From positions 25,096,869 through 25,160,868 of the forward strand of contig NC_088779.1 in NCBI RefSeq assembly GCF_954871325.1: a stretch of 64,000 nucleotides of DNA. Direction: 5' to 3'. A model generated the notes under the pieces. It was not told the origin of the DNA and searched no databases. It saw only the letters and a list, made by a program, of their open reading frames with translations. The stretch comes from Gordionus sp. m RMFG-2023. Its lineage: Eukaryota > Nematomorpha > Gordioida > Chordodea > Parachordodidae. This document shows, in pieces, positions 1 to 11,876 of the stretch; positions within the stretch are counted from its first letter, which is position 1; each line of letters begins with the position of its first letter. The position numbers and the translations under genes are program-made.

Positions 1-1440
1 ATATTTATATCCCAAGATGATAACGATATGCATTGTTTTAGGGTGGAGGGAGCCATCCTGCTCCTCAATTTAGTAATAGTGTTTCTGGTAAGATTAAAAG
101 TTCTTTCCGATGCCATGTAAATTGTTTGATGACATAGAAAGTCTCTCGCCATCTTAGCTAAATGAGGAAATCGATTTTCATTCCCTCTCCACCAATCTAG
201 CACGTTTGTTGTTTCGGGCGCTACCGGCTCAAGAAGATAGGTCTTTATTTGATTCCTTTAATGGGGCTACAAAAATACCTCTTCCAGTGAAAACAAGATG
301 GAACAGCATATATCTTATGATAAAAGCCATTAATTAAATATAAAATCAAAATAATTTTGTATATTTATTATTTCTATTTTTTATCTATTTATAGAATATC
401 AACGCAATACAACACCTCAAGGAACTTGGGTTAATTGAAACCTATGGCTCCTGACAATATAGAATTCTTCACAAATTTAGAAGAATTTCTAACCCCATTT
501 TATTAAATCACTGTTGAATATCAAAATGTATTATATTACAAATATACCTTCTTTTCAATCTCTGCTTTTAAGGTTAGAAGGATTGTTATTAATATTATTA
601 TTGAATAAGTACTCATCAAATGGCTCCGTCATATATTTTGCTTAAATATCTTTGAATATAGTCATATTTTTAACTGCTGCATCTTCCTTTAAATTAGCTA
701 TTAGTGTATTTTTAATCCTAGGATCTAGTATTGATGCAGCATAATTATTAAGTGTATTAAAAGTTGGCTATATTTGTCGTATTTTTTTTCATCAATGTTG
801 CTGCTTCTTATGTAAGCATTTGAATTCCCTATCTCTTGATTTTCCAAATTATCCAGTATATCATAGTAGAATAATATTGCCATCCCTATTGTTGAAGATT
901 GTGCGCGTATTTCAATCGTTTGATAAAATAGGGTTAAAAATTCTTCTAAATTAGTGAAGAATTTTATATTGCCAGGAGCCAAAGAGGTTTCAATTAACAC
1001 AAGTTCCCTAAGGTGTTGTATTGCGTTTATATTTTTATAAATAGATAAAAAATTAGAAAAATAATATTATAAATATACAAAAATATTTTTATTTTATACC
1101 TTATTAATGACTTATATCATAAGATATACGCTGTTCCATCTTGTTTTAACTGGAAAAGGTATTTTTGTAGCCACATTAAAAGAATCAGATAAAGACCTAT
1201 CTTCTTAAGCCGGTAGCGCCCGAGACAACAAACGTGCTAGATTGGTGGAGAGGGTATGCAAATCGATTTCCTCATTTAACTAAAATGACGAGAGCCTTTC
1301 CATGTCAACAAATAACTTCCTTGGCATCGGAAAGAACTTTTCTCTTGCCGGAAATACTATTGCTATATTGAAGAACAGTATGACTCCCTCCGCCCTAAAA
1401 CAATGCATTATCATCCTGGGATATAAATGACGATATATAG
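1..1440 (-). mobile_element. hAT transposase fossil with inverted duplication of its C-terminal part
   Basis: On the minus strand, 1000 down to 725 encodes a hAT core segment, followed below 725 by the LDPRIK motif typical of hAT transposases. Further down (about 240-30) lies the C-terminal hAT dimerisation region, with a DWWRGNENRFPHLAKMAR core followed by MASERTF. The same C-terminal region occurs again on the plus strand at about 1200-1400 (DWWRGYANRFPHLTKM). So 1-525 and 905-1440 form imperfect inverted arms around a spacer at 526-904. Stops interrupt the frame and no ends or target duplication are visible; the left end may lie outside the window. Family assignment is firm. The inverted arrangement is seen directly; its origin is inferred. 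Confidence 0.8.
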
Positions 1441-2023
1441 CAATAATTTGTTAGGTTATATTTTTTTTAATTATATTTAATAATAATTTTATATTTTAAA
1501 TATTTTTTTAGGCTGGTATTGTTTGTATGATCAAGTCTATATCCACAAGCAAGATACATTCCTGTTTACGATACGAAAAATGAAAAAATTCTATAATTAT
1601 TTAATATTCTAATGTATATATTTCAATATAATTCAAATTTTAAAAAAATAATAAATTTAAGAAATAATTATCGATATTATAAGAAATTTTGTAAAGTTGT
1701 ATTCTATAAACACCCCCCCCCCCTCTCCCCTACAAAAGTTTTGAAGAGGGTTGTTAACTATATAATATATAAAATAAACTAAATATATATGTTAGTCTGG
1801 AAGAGAAAAAATGATACAAATTGATTCTAATCAAAAGAACCCCAATTTAAACAAATATTTAAATTGTAAGAAAATGAGATTAATGTAAACAAAGCTTTAA
1901 TTTATAATTAGAATGTATAATAAGATTTAATTTATGATTAGTAAATGAGATTTATTTTTTCTTAGTTTTCGCTTATCTGAACCCCGGGTCTGGGTTTTAC
2001 ACAACCAACCAATTAACAACATT
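1441..2023. other. AT-rich stretch without gene
   Basis: No coding or repeat feature was recognised except a poly-C/CT tract at about 1711-1730. It lies between the hAT fossil and the start of sequence shared with the second DHDH locus. It does not visibly match the corresponding part of intron 2 in copy 2 (about 28720-29302). Confidence 0.5.
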
Positions 2024-2494
2024 ACTAGATACACATATTATATCGACTTAAACGAGATAGGCAAAGAATAAATGGAAATTAATAAGAAAATTGACATAAT
2101 TTTTACTCATGTTTTTGGGGTTTGTGCCTCTCAACATTTTTCTTATAAGTTATAACTGATTTCTCGTATAATCTACCTAGCGAACTTTTTAAGATTTGGT
2201 AGCCACACGTCGAGCTATAACCATGCTTCACAGTTAGCGTTTTGAATATTTCACCGCGAATTCGCGCTAACTATGAAATTGACTATATTTAAATTTATGC
2301 TTCAAAAAACAACATTATTAACGGTTTTGCTGGTATCTGGGTTATATCACAAATTAAGCAAAAAATGAATAAATATGCTTTCAGAATTAATACCTCAAAT
2401 TACCCTATACACGGATTAGGTTGATATTCAATTTGTAAAAATGACTAATAATAACCCGTGATTTAATATTAATTATGTTATTTTATATTTTAAG

Positions 2495-5400
2495 AGGTGT
2501 ATTATGTGGGCACAACTAATAATGCTCATCACGAAGTTGTGATGATGCTGCTGAATTTGGGTAAAAATGTGTTGTGCGAGAAGCCACTAGGAATGAACGT
2601 TAAAGAGACACAAGATATGATTGCCGCAGCTCAAAAAAATAAAGCCTTTTTCATGGAAGTAATTTGTACCACAAATTAGCTTATTCCTCATGTTAACCAA
2701 ATAATTCATTAGATTTAGGGGTGTACCTATACCATTTTTTCCGATCCCATATTAGAAATATCGACCTATTGCCGATCTGATATCATATCATATCTGATTG
2801 TATTCTGTAAACATACTAATCGTCTTATTTTATTTAAATTCAAAATTAATCTATTTACAAATAAATAAATATATTATTGTTATAAACTTCAATTAAAAAT
2901 AGTTTGCTCTTATCCTTCTTTGTTGTCTTCAATACATAAAAATTAAATAAAGTTTTTTCTTTTGCCCTTCTTTTGTCTTGTCGTAAACACATAAAAATTA
3001 AATATAGTTTTTTCTTCTGTCATGTCGTAAACACATAAAAATTAAATAAAGTTTTTTCTTTTGCCCTTCTTTGTCTTATCGTAAATTCATAAAAATTAAA
3101 TAAAGTTTTCTTTGTTTGATTTAAATACTTTTAAGATCAACATATGGTTTTTGTGTTTTCTTTACTTAGGGGTTTTACTTACTTTTGGAGTCTTAAATAG
3201 GTAGCCCTGCATCCATTTGTATAATTAGAGTTCCGGAAAGTATAGAGGGGTAGGTTTTATCTCTAATTATGTAAGATAAAACTAACACAACTCCGTTTTG
3301 TAAAAACGTTCTTTTTTTTCACTTTGCGACAATTTTATTTTATAATTGCGCGTTTCATTTTCCCTATATAAGGGACAAATTTTTATATTAAAGATATACT
3401 TTATTTTTTTTGGTTTTCAAATTTGCTTAAAATTATAATTTATAATTAATTATTTTCTTTTTTTAAATAAAATTTAAAATTTAATTGCTGTTGTTGCTTT
3501 AATATTCTAAAATGATGCATACCAAAACTTATCGAGACGTGCCACCTACCATTCTATCCATAACTGAAGCCCCGACACTTCAATTATGAAATTTTAAATA
3601 TCTAAATTTATAATTAAAATTGGAATTTGATCTTATTTTTAATATACATTTTTTTAAAAAAAATTAAGAAACAGTTTTCTCCGATCGGAAAATTTTAACC
3701 TCGACCGATAACCGATATTTTTAAAAGATCAAATATCCGCCCAATCCGATCAAAAATATCGGCGCATCCCTAATTAGAAAATCTCTTTTTTAAACTTTGA
3801 AACGCCTATTTCTTATTTTCTTCCTTTTTTTAAAAAAGGTTTTGTTAAGGCTCCGTTACTAAATATCGAATCTGGTCAATAATTTCAAAAAAACTATTCG
3901 ATTTTACAAGAGGAGATAAAAATTACAATCCGCTTCAAACATTACCCATATTTTAACGAGATGATTAAACTTAAAAAAAAACAAAATGCACATAAACCAA
4001 TATAATATTATGGAAACCTGGAGATTTTAGTCATAAGGGGCAGAAAAGTTTGAACATCTGTTTGCCAAATCTCATGGCTTACATGATATTATTCTGGCTA
4101 AAATCTTAATCTGGCCGTTTTTAAAAATCGGGATTCTTAATAACACTAGTGGTAGTTCTGAAAAATATTTTTTATTTGACATTGGTCAAAAAATGGTAAA
4201 TGAAAAATTTAAGCATTGGTTTTTCTGATCGGTTTTATGGAAATATGGGATCGGATCTATGAAAAATTATGTGAATCGGCATAGCACTAATTTTTGTTGT
4301 TAGTGAAAAGAGGGAAAACATCTTTATTTTTTTTTGTCAGTTGAAGGGTAAATCATAAACTAAATAATATTAAACTCAAATTTTAAATATCTTATTTCTA
4401 ATTTTATACAAAATTTATATATATATATTTTTTGAATAAAAATTAATATTATATTTTATAAATAAAATTTAAAAAAAACAAAGGGAATGTGGGCCAGATT
4501 TTTTCCTGTGCAAGTTAAACTAAGAGAAGAATTAAAGAAAAAAACCTTGGGGGATGTTAAATTAGTAACAGTAACTTTTGGAATGGCCGTTGATAAGGAT
4601 AAAATGCAAAGAGTTCTAAAGGTACATATATATGTAAAACAAAAAAATATTTTATTTATTCGATTTTTCTGTGGGACTTTAGTTCATGACAATAAATTTT
4701 GATTAATTTTTTTAATGCTATTTTTTTTAATGGGGTTGTCAAAATAGAGCTTGAAATCAGGAGTTCTCTTTTTTTAAAGAATTTATGAATATTCGGTTCC
4801 TTAAATATATTAAATGGCCGTCTGGTTTGGGAGAAACGAGAACAGCTGATATCGGTTAAAATTGAATGTATCGACCGATATCGCCTCGTCTTTGATTTTA
4901 AACGATATACGTGTAAATTACTTATACATTCGTTTAGAATAAGTTTCCGGAACCTGTTACCTCTAAATTTAAAAATGGATTCCTGTTTATATAAATTTTA
5001 AAAGAGAGTTTTAGATTTTCGGTTTCTTAGATTGATTTCCATTCCAAACTCTGTTTAATAAAGTATAAAATAAACCATTTTTCATTTAAAAAAACAATAA
5101 ATTTCAAAGCCAGAATTAGGTGGCGGATGTATGATGGACATGGGTGTGTATACTATCGCTATTTCTCAGATGGTTTTTGGCGAAATGCCTAAAAGTGTAA
5201 CTGCCGTTGGATACCTAAATGAATATGGTGCGTTTATAAATCTAAATTTTACAGATTCTCATATAAGATTAACTTTTTCCTAAGAAATACTAAAGTATTT
5301 CTCTTCTATCGATTTTGAAAATCTGTTTAAAAAGATCGATTTTTCTTTATTAATATTAATTTTATCTAATTCTATTCAATCATGATAGTAATCCAAGAAA

Positions 5401-8400
5401 TATTGATTTTAATAAAGAAAAATGATCTTGTATAAAAGATTTAAAAAATCTATCAGATCATAGTGAAAGTCAACAGTTCGTTTCTATCGGTCTTAGACCT
5501 GGATCGGGTTGACGGGGATCCTTTTTGAGGACCATATTCTAGGTCCGGTCTTTTATTAATATTCAAGTTTGCTATAATTTTTTACTTAATTATTTTGGTT
5601 TATTTTATTTTATATCATTTTTTAGAGGAACTATTTAATTTTTGTGAAATTTTAAGTTCATTATTTTGCAATATGAAAACCATAAGTTTGTCCAAAGAAG
5701 TATTTTACTTATAGTCCCAACGAACAAGAATTTATTTGGGGCTGCTGTCTGGATCGTGTAAAAAAATTCCTATTTTTATTAATACGTTATCAAAAGTTTA
5801 AGTTTATATATGAGCATATATTAGGAATGAAAATAAAAAAAGAATTATCTTATTCGGGAATTGTTTTTTTCCTATTGTAAATAATTTTATTAAAAAAAAC
5901 GATTTCAATTTAAGTTTAAAATGCAGTATAATCGATAGTGTTGTTAAATCACTCGAATTGACCTTATTTTTAAAACCGGCTAACTCTATGTTTGCCAAAG
6001 AAATATTACCTAAGCCTCGATATTTTGTTAATGGATGTCCAGACCTTTGTACCATCTATGAGCAATATCTTCAGGCTTGCGTAATATTTTATTGGATAAA
6101 ATATTGAGTTAAACGTTTTAAAAAATAAGTTTAAATTGAACCACGCTTGAAATTTATTAAAAAAAACAAATAAGCATATATTAAAAATTTTATGGAAAAA
6201 AAATATTATGTATAAATTATATATAAAAAACATATGTTTAGGAAAGTGTATAAATATTTTCCCGAAAGGGGGCGTCTTTGTATAAAATTATATATTAATA
6301 ATTTTTTAATGGTTTTTCTTGAACTATTTGATATAATTAAAAGGATTATTCATCTTGTAAGTGAAAATAACAATAAATGGAGCTTTCATTCAATTATAGA
6401 AATTGTCTATCGATAAAAGAAATTCAATTTATTACTTTATTTATAATTTATTATAAAAATTTTTGCCCATATAACATATATTTAATAAATATTAATAAAA
6501 TATGTTCAATTAAGTTTCGAGTTCTTGAATATATGAACCAGAATCTTGTGCATTTCATATATGGCGCCCTAAATATTAAAAAAATTGATATAATTTAAAT
6601 TTAAACTCACTTTTAAAAGATTCTAATTTTTCGGTAGCGCATTTACTTTCTTGTGACGACAATGTATAGTATAACTACGGCCAGTAGCATTTAACAGTGA
6701 AACTAATGTTAAGATATGACATTTGGGCAAGCAAAGAGTGTCGTCTATACTTGGAAATGTAAAGGAATTAGAAGGTCCGGATGGGTGTAGAAACTTTATA
6801 TATATTTCTTCCTGCTTTTGATTTTTCACTAAAACAAAGCTAACCACCAATTAGAATCATAAGGATACGTTAGGTATCCTGATATTTCTTCAATAATTAT
6901 ACTTTCATCATTATATGATAACTATTCTAAAGTACTTTCTATTGAATTGGAATACATTTTACTTTTAAATTATGTAGATCTGTTGGAATCAAGGTGTGTA
7001 TTTTGTGTGTTCCAGGTATAGATCTAGTTTTTGAAAATCTTTCCCTGAGTAATAGATCTTCGTAATCATTATTTATTTTGGTCATCTATTCAAAATATAT
7101 GACATTAATATTTTCTTTAGCTAACTCGTACAATTCATATGATGTGTACTTTGAGTAAGGCCTTGTAAACTAGCTCTAGAGGCTAATCTTTTAACAGTGC
7201 CACCAATCCCATCACAAACACTTTTCCCGTGTGCTGTAGCAGAAAAATGCCATTTCGCCTGTACCCCGAAATCCATCTCATGATAGCAAATATTAATAAA
7301 ATTTTTACGATTTTTATACTGTGCAGCGGATCCACCGGAAAACAAAAAATTTTATTAATTAAAAAATTTAGCAATGTTTTTTTAAAGTTATGTACTGCTA
7401 TTGTATTGTGTTGCAAAGATTCGGATATCATTACATAATTTAGGCAACAAATATTGGCAAAATTATCTTTATAATATATAACAAAAGGGTGAACAGTGGA
7501 TTGAGCCCTATTCCAATGATAATTTTGTACTTCATCCTAAAGTATAAATCTATAGTTTTCTTAAAAATCACAAAATTAAATATTGGTCTTCGTCTAAGTT
7601 CAATTTTAGATTGTTTTGATACAACGATTGTTGCGTTGAAATAAAAAAATGATAAAGATTCCATTTTTTTTAAAAAAGGCATTGATAAATTCACCTACTG
7701 GTTTGGTTATTGTTTCAAGAGTGGTTCTATCTACGGATAGCCATTGTTTGTATGTTATAAATTCGATGTCCTTAGAACGAAACAATATTTCTATTTGATC
7801 GCGTAAATGTGTTGACCCTAAACAATTATCACATTTGCCCATATAACTGGATGGTTGAGGCCAATTACAAATTATTAAGTGTAAAATATGTTTGTATGTT
7901 TTAAAGGGCAACATATCATTGGTTAAATTTGATCCAATGATCATTAATTTAAATTTTGGTGGTAGCTGCAATCACATACATGTGTACCACTACCTTCAAC
8001 AAGTATATAATTTTTGGGCGAATGCTTGCGAATTTCGAAAAACCAATTTTAACATCAGGCCTCATTTCTTTAAAAAATATATAAATTTTTTTCAAATTAT
8101 CTAAAATTAATCTCTTATGTATGGTATTCTTTTTTCCGTCTTTGGTCAAAATCGAAACGCAATCTTTCTTGCCTGGCATGATTCTGCTTATTTCGTCCAT
8201 ACAATAAAATTCTTGTACAATTTTAACTGTATATTCGTCTATAGTTTTTCCAGGCTTGGGGTTAGGTGTTGATAGAAATCAAAATACCAAGAAATTTATT
8301 AAAAAATGAATTAATATAGTGAGCATGTGTTATTGAATGATTAAAACCCTTTCGCGCCCGAAATATTTCCCATGAACAAAAAATACTTGTACTTTGATAT

Positions 8401-11400
8401 AATAAAATAATCATTTTGACATTTTGATATAATAAAATAATCATTTTGACAGGTTAATGATAAAATATGAATTAATAAATATTGTTTTATAAATTAATAT
8501 CTCTAAGTACCAACCATTAGTTTCTTTAAATATAAAAATTAATTGATTAAAAATTTTAATGACAAATGATCTCGCTGGGCGCGAATCAATTTTAAAATTT
8601 TTATTTATTTTATTAATTGAAACACTTATTTATTGTTATTCTAATTTAGTAAGGCTATGCCGATTTTAGAAAATCCGATCCAATATTTATATTGTTTTGG
8701 GTAATTTTATGATAATACTTTTATTTTGTATATAATTTCATAATTGTAATATTTTAAAAATATCAAATTATTTTAAAAAATTGAGTAGAGAAAATTTTGA
8801 TATTATTTTTGGCGTCTATGAAATGGATAAGATTATGATTCATATATTCAAGAACTATAAACTTGGTTGAATATATTTTATTAATATTCATTAAATATAT
8901 GTTATATGGGCAAAAAATTTTATAATAAAGTAATAAATTGAATTTCTTTTATCTTTTATCGATAGACAATTTCTATAATTGAATGAAAGCCCCATTTATT
9001 GTTATTTTCACTTACAAGATAAATAATCCTTTAAATTATATCAAATAGTCCAAGAAAAACCATTAAAAACTGATTAATATATAATTTTATACAAAGACGC
9101 CCCCTTTCGGGGAAATATTTATACACTTTTCTAAACATTTTTATCGATTTTGAGAATGAAGATGGCAGCGTCCCAGACCAATTTTTTTTTATAAATATAA
9201 AGGAAGAGTTTAATAATGTCTACTAAATTTTTTAAAAAAATTGAAGGTCGTATTATTTCCAAAAAATTGTTTTTAGTCCTTATATATTAAATAAAATGAC
9301 CGGAAATTGGAAAAAAAAATAAAATTTTTTTTTTATCTAAAAGTAGAATCTTTGTACGTAATTTTGATATTAAATTTGTTATTTACAATTATGTAGTTTT
9401 TAAGATATGCTTAATTGAATGAAGGCAGATAATGGTAAAAATACGTCATTTTTGCCACTTTGAACCCTAATATCTTCAAAAATATAAATGTCAGGAGGCT
9501 AAAATTTTGGCTATTTCTTAGTTACATTGACCTTTCTTTGCTTACGAAATTTTAAAAAAATCGAAGGGGGTCGGCCGAATCGTGGTTGATTTGTCATGGA
9601 ATGACCCTAAAAAGAAATTTTGGAAAAAGTGGTACATATCACCCTAGTGGGGAGTAAATGCTTATGAATTTTTTTTCCCATTATTTGCAAATTATAATTC
9701 TTTTTGTTATTTGAATTTATCAAAAAATAACTTTTCTAAAATCAGAATATATATTTATGTTTCAAAAATTTTGTTAAAATGATGTCTGTTTTCTTTTGTT
9801 CTGTGTTTTTCGAAGAAAGAGAATATTTTCATAAATATATAATTTTCGTTTTTTTTACATCCCTAATTTGTATACAATAAATATATCAAAGACCTGCAGA
9901 GGTACGATTAAAAAAATTTCGGCTTGGCTTAGCCCTCAGGCCCTGCCCGGATTTTTTTTTATAATATATTATATTAAATTTTTAAAGTTAATAATGGCGA
10001 TTTTAAATATTTGGTTTTAAAATATTAGACCCGGGTATTTTTTTAAATATTTTTTAGGTCCGGTCTGGGTATTTTTTTATTAAAAAAATTTTTTTTAGGC
10101 CAGGCCCGGGTATGTTTAAAAAATTAAATCCGACCCGGGTACACGAGCTTGGTTTAGGGCTAGGTCTTTGAAATATATATAAATATGCTTCATTGAATGT
10201 GGAATATAATATAACATTTTTTAAATATTTTGATTATAAAATAGGTGTTGATGTACTTGATTCTGTCACTATGCTATACTCGGGAGAAAGAATGGCAACT
10301 TTTCAAGTGACTTGCATGAGTGAAGTTCCTAATGAAGCCATAATTTGCGGAACTAAAGGAACAATCAAAGTTTGATCTAATATATTATCATATATTAAAT
10401 AGTAAACTTTCCAATCCAATCTATAATATGATGTATAAGTTTTATGTTTTTATCGTATAATTTTTTAAATAAATATTTAATTTATAAAAATATTAATACG
10501 TATAGTACATGTTATATATGAGCTCAGACGAGTTTTATCAAATCGGGTCAGGTTGGGGCTAGGACCGACGCGCCTGTAAGCTACCGAAAAAGATAGCTAA
10601 CTTTGATAGGGCATTAAGAATATCATTTCCATTAATATACCTCTTTGTTATAAAATTAAATAGCTTAATCATTTCATGTGCCTAGATTAGATATATGGAA
10701 AGCGCCAAATCCTAAACTGAAATTATATTTTTGACCAAAAAAACATTTGCTATTGTTATCGTCAAATATTTTTTTAAATAAGCTGAGAAGCACTGATACC
10801 TTGAGGATTTGTTCTCCTTTGGTTTGGCCTATACTTTGATTTTACCGATACAAAATTATCCAACCATCCAAATGTTATATGGTAATAGCCTGAAATCCTG
10901 TAGAGCGTTCCTAAATCTGGAACGGAACATAAAAACCTTCTTGTTACGGGTCCTTAATATATATATATATATTCAATACGTATACTAATTTAGATTCATA
11001 AGCCGTTTTGGTGTAGCAATTCGATGGAAATCTTGGATAAGAAGCACGAATTTCCTTTTCCCAAACCTGTAGCCAAATCTTACTACGATAACGGAGTGGG
11101 ATTTCTTTACGAAGCAAACGAGGTTAAGAACTGTATTCGTAAAGGTTAAATATATATATTTTTTTAAACGAAAGAAAAACTTGTGGAAAAAAAAACTCGA
11201 CTGAAAAAAGGGCGGACTTAAAATTTAGTCCTTTTTTCTTATAGATATTACAGATATATTTATTGACTAGAAATTTTATGCATGATGTAAGATATTTGAA
11301 TAAATCGGTATCAATATATATATATATATAATATATAACCATTTAAATAGTGTTTAATAAAGATTCCCTCATATTTTTATTTTTAAGTTTTTAACTCCCC

Positions 11401-11876
11401 ATATTTTTTTTTCGGTCGAGTTTTTTTTTCCTGGATTTATTTTTTTTCTCCAATTTTATATCTTATATATTTCGAAAATATAAATTTATTATTAATAATA
11501 AAAAATTATCGAAAATATAAATTTATTATTAATAATAAAAAAATTATCTCATGTGTCGGTCAAATTACATGAGCATTTATAACTCTTTGGGGGGACGTAT
11601 TTTTTTAAAGAATTCATAGATGTCTCCTTAATTTTTAATTTATCTCTATTTTTTTTAAAAAATCATTCCTATCCTCTTTTTTTTAAATGGTAGTTTTATG
11701 TTAGAAATACGAATAAAAAATTATTGAAAAAAAATTAACTTATTAAACTGCATTTTGAAAATTAAGGACTAAAAGAATGTCCTATCGTCACTCACCAGGA
11801 TACTTTGACATTTGCCACTTTGATCGAAAAATGCCGCAAGATGATCGGAGTTAAATATAACCAAGACCAGCAATGA
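2495..11876 (+). CDS. DHDH: DHDH-like Gfo/Idh/MocA oxidoreductase, paralogue 1 (exons 3-8 seen)
   Basis: Six exons match trans-1,2-dihydrobenzene-1,2-diol dehydrogenase, an NADP-dependent sugar/dihydrodiol dehydrogenase of the Gfo/Idh/MocA family. Exons are 2495-2658, 4484-4621, 5110-5227, 10245-10369, 10994-11144 and 11767-11876 (stop TGA at 11874). Phases and GT/AG borders are identical to copy 2. Exon 3 has the Rossmann-fold end YYVGT and the catalytic-lysine motif CEKP. Exon 5 has GGGCMMDMGVY, carrying the conserved Asp and Tyr. Exon 6 ends GTKGTIK. All six exons are open. Exons 1-2, with the N-terminal nucleotide-binding loop, are not in the window: either upstream of base 1 or absent. 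Exon 4 reads FGMA where copy 2 has IGKA and the family usually has FGK. Exact substrate is unknown. Confidence 0.88.
2930..3110. repeat. Short tandem repeat in DHDH-1 intron 3
   Basis: Three to four imperfect copies of a ~60 bp unit containing CATAAAAATTAAATAAAG follow one another. The unit is not seen at the matching place in copy 2 (near 32100), so it was gained or expanded in copy 1, or lost from copy 2. Confidence 0.6.
3990..4148. mobile_element. hAT MITE remnant (family B, right half)
   Basis: The right end TTAATAACACTA and the interior (GGCTAAAATCTTAATCTGG) match the family B MITE whose intact copy is at 55830-56036. The left end is not recognisable here. In copy 2 only a left edge of such an element remains (about 32556-32604), so one insertion older than the duplication seems to have decayed differently in each copy. 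Confidence 0.5.
5936..6150. mobile_element. hAT MITE (family A), shared by both DHDH copies
   Basis: It begins TAGTGTTGTTAAA and carries the family interior (CCTAAGCCTCGATATTTTG). The orthologous insertion is at 36517-36722 in copy 2, so it predates the duplication. The right end is degenerate and no target duplication can be read. Confidence 0.65.
6640..8290 (-). pseudogene. Transposase-like gene of the intron-5 transposon, degraded
   Basis: Read on the minus strand, the pieces follow the order of a protein family widespread in animal genomes and usually annotated only as uncharacterised. First comes PKPGKTIDEYTVKIVQEFYC (8260-8190), then SRIMPGKKDC and later GFSKFASIRPK (8190-8030). Next is a CDNCLG/QWLSVDRTTLE block (7860-7700), then FSGGSAAQYKNRKNFINICY and HGKSVCDGIGGTVKRLASRA (7345-7160). 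Last is a C-terminal IKFLHPSGPSNSFTFP block (6790-6650). At least two frame changes separate the pieces, so it is not translatable as a whole. A nuclease-type transposase role is inferred from its repeat context, not from proven catalytic residues. Confidence 0.7.
8388..8452. repeat. Two-copy ~30 bp tandem duplication
   Basis: The unit TTTGATATAATAAAATAATC plus CATTTTGACA occurs twice head to tail inside the intron-5 transposon. Confidence 0.7.
9886..10175. mobile_element. GC-rich hAT-like MITE (CAGAGACCTGCAG family), shared copy
   Basis: It runs from an AAGACCTGCAGAGGTAC end to a GGTCTTTG end, with repeated CCCGG/CCCGGG motifs between. A copy sits at the matching place in paralogue 2 (37077-37312), so it predates the duplication. 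The intact family member at 56098-56407 defines the ends. Confidence 0.65.

Larger units (their letters stand above)
6233..9612 (-). mobile_element. DNA transposon inserted in intron 5 of DHDH-1
   Basis: The segment is absent from the matching point in copy 2 (about 36812), where the flanks join directly, so it inserted after the duplication. Inside are a minus-strand transposase-like gene (about 6640-8290) and two inverted arms of about 350 bp (6233-6580 and 8795-9139) with few mismatches. The outermost right end on the minus strand reads GGGTCATTCCATGACAAATC, a form of terminus often seen on animal DNA transposons; no matching left end was found. The superfamily is uncertain. The inverted arms may be the element's own long inverted repeats or a second nested element. 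Confidence 0.7.

Noticed and set aside
6234-6598. Two plus-strand frames in the left inverted arm (60 and 73 residues)
   Set aside because: They lie in a transposon arm also present inverted at 8795-9139. A coding role on the minus strand of the right arm is possible but unsupported.
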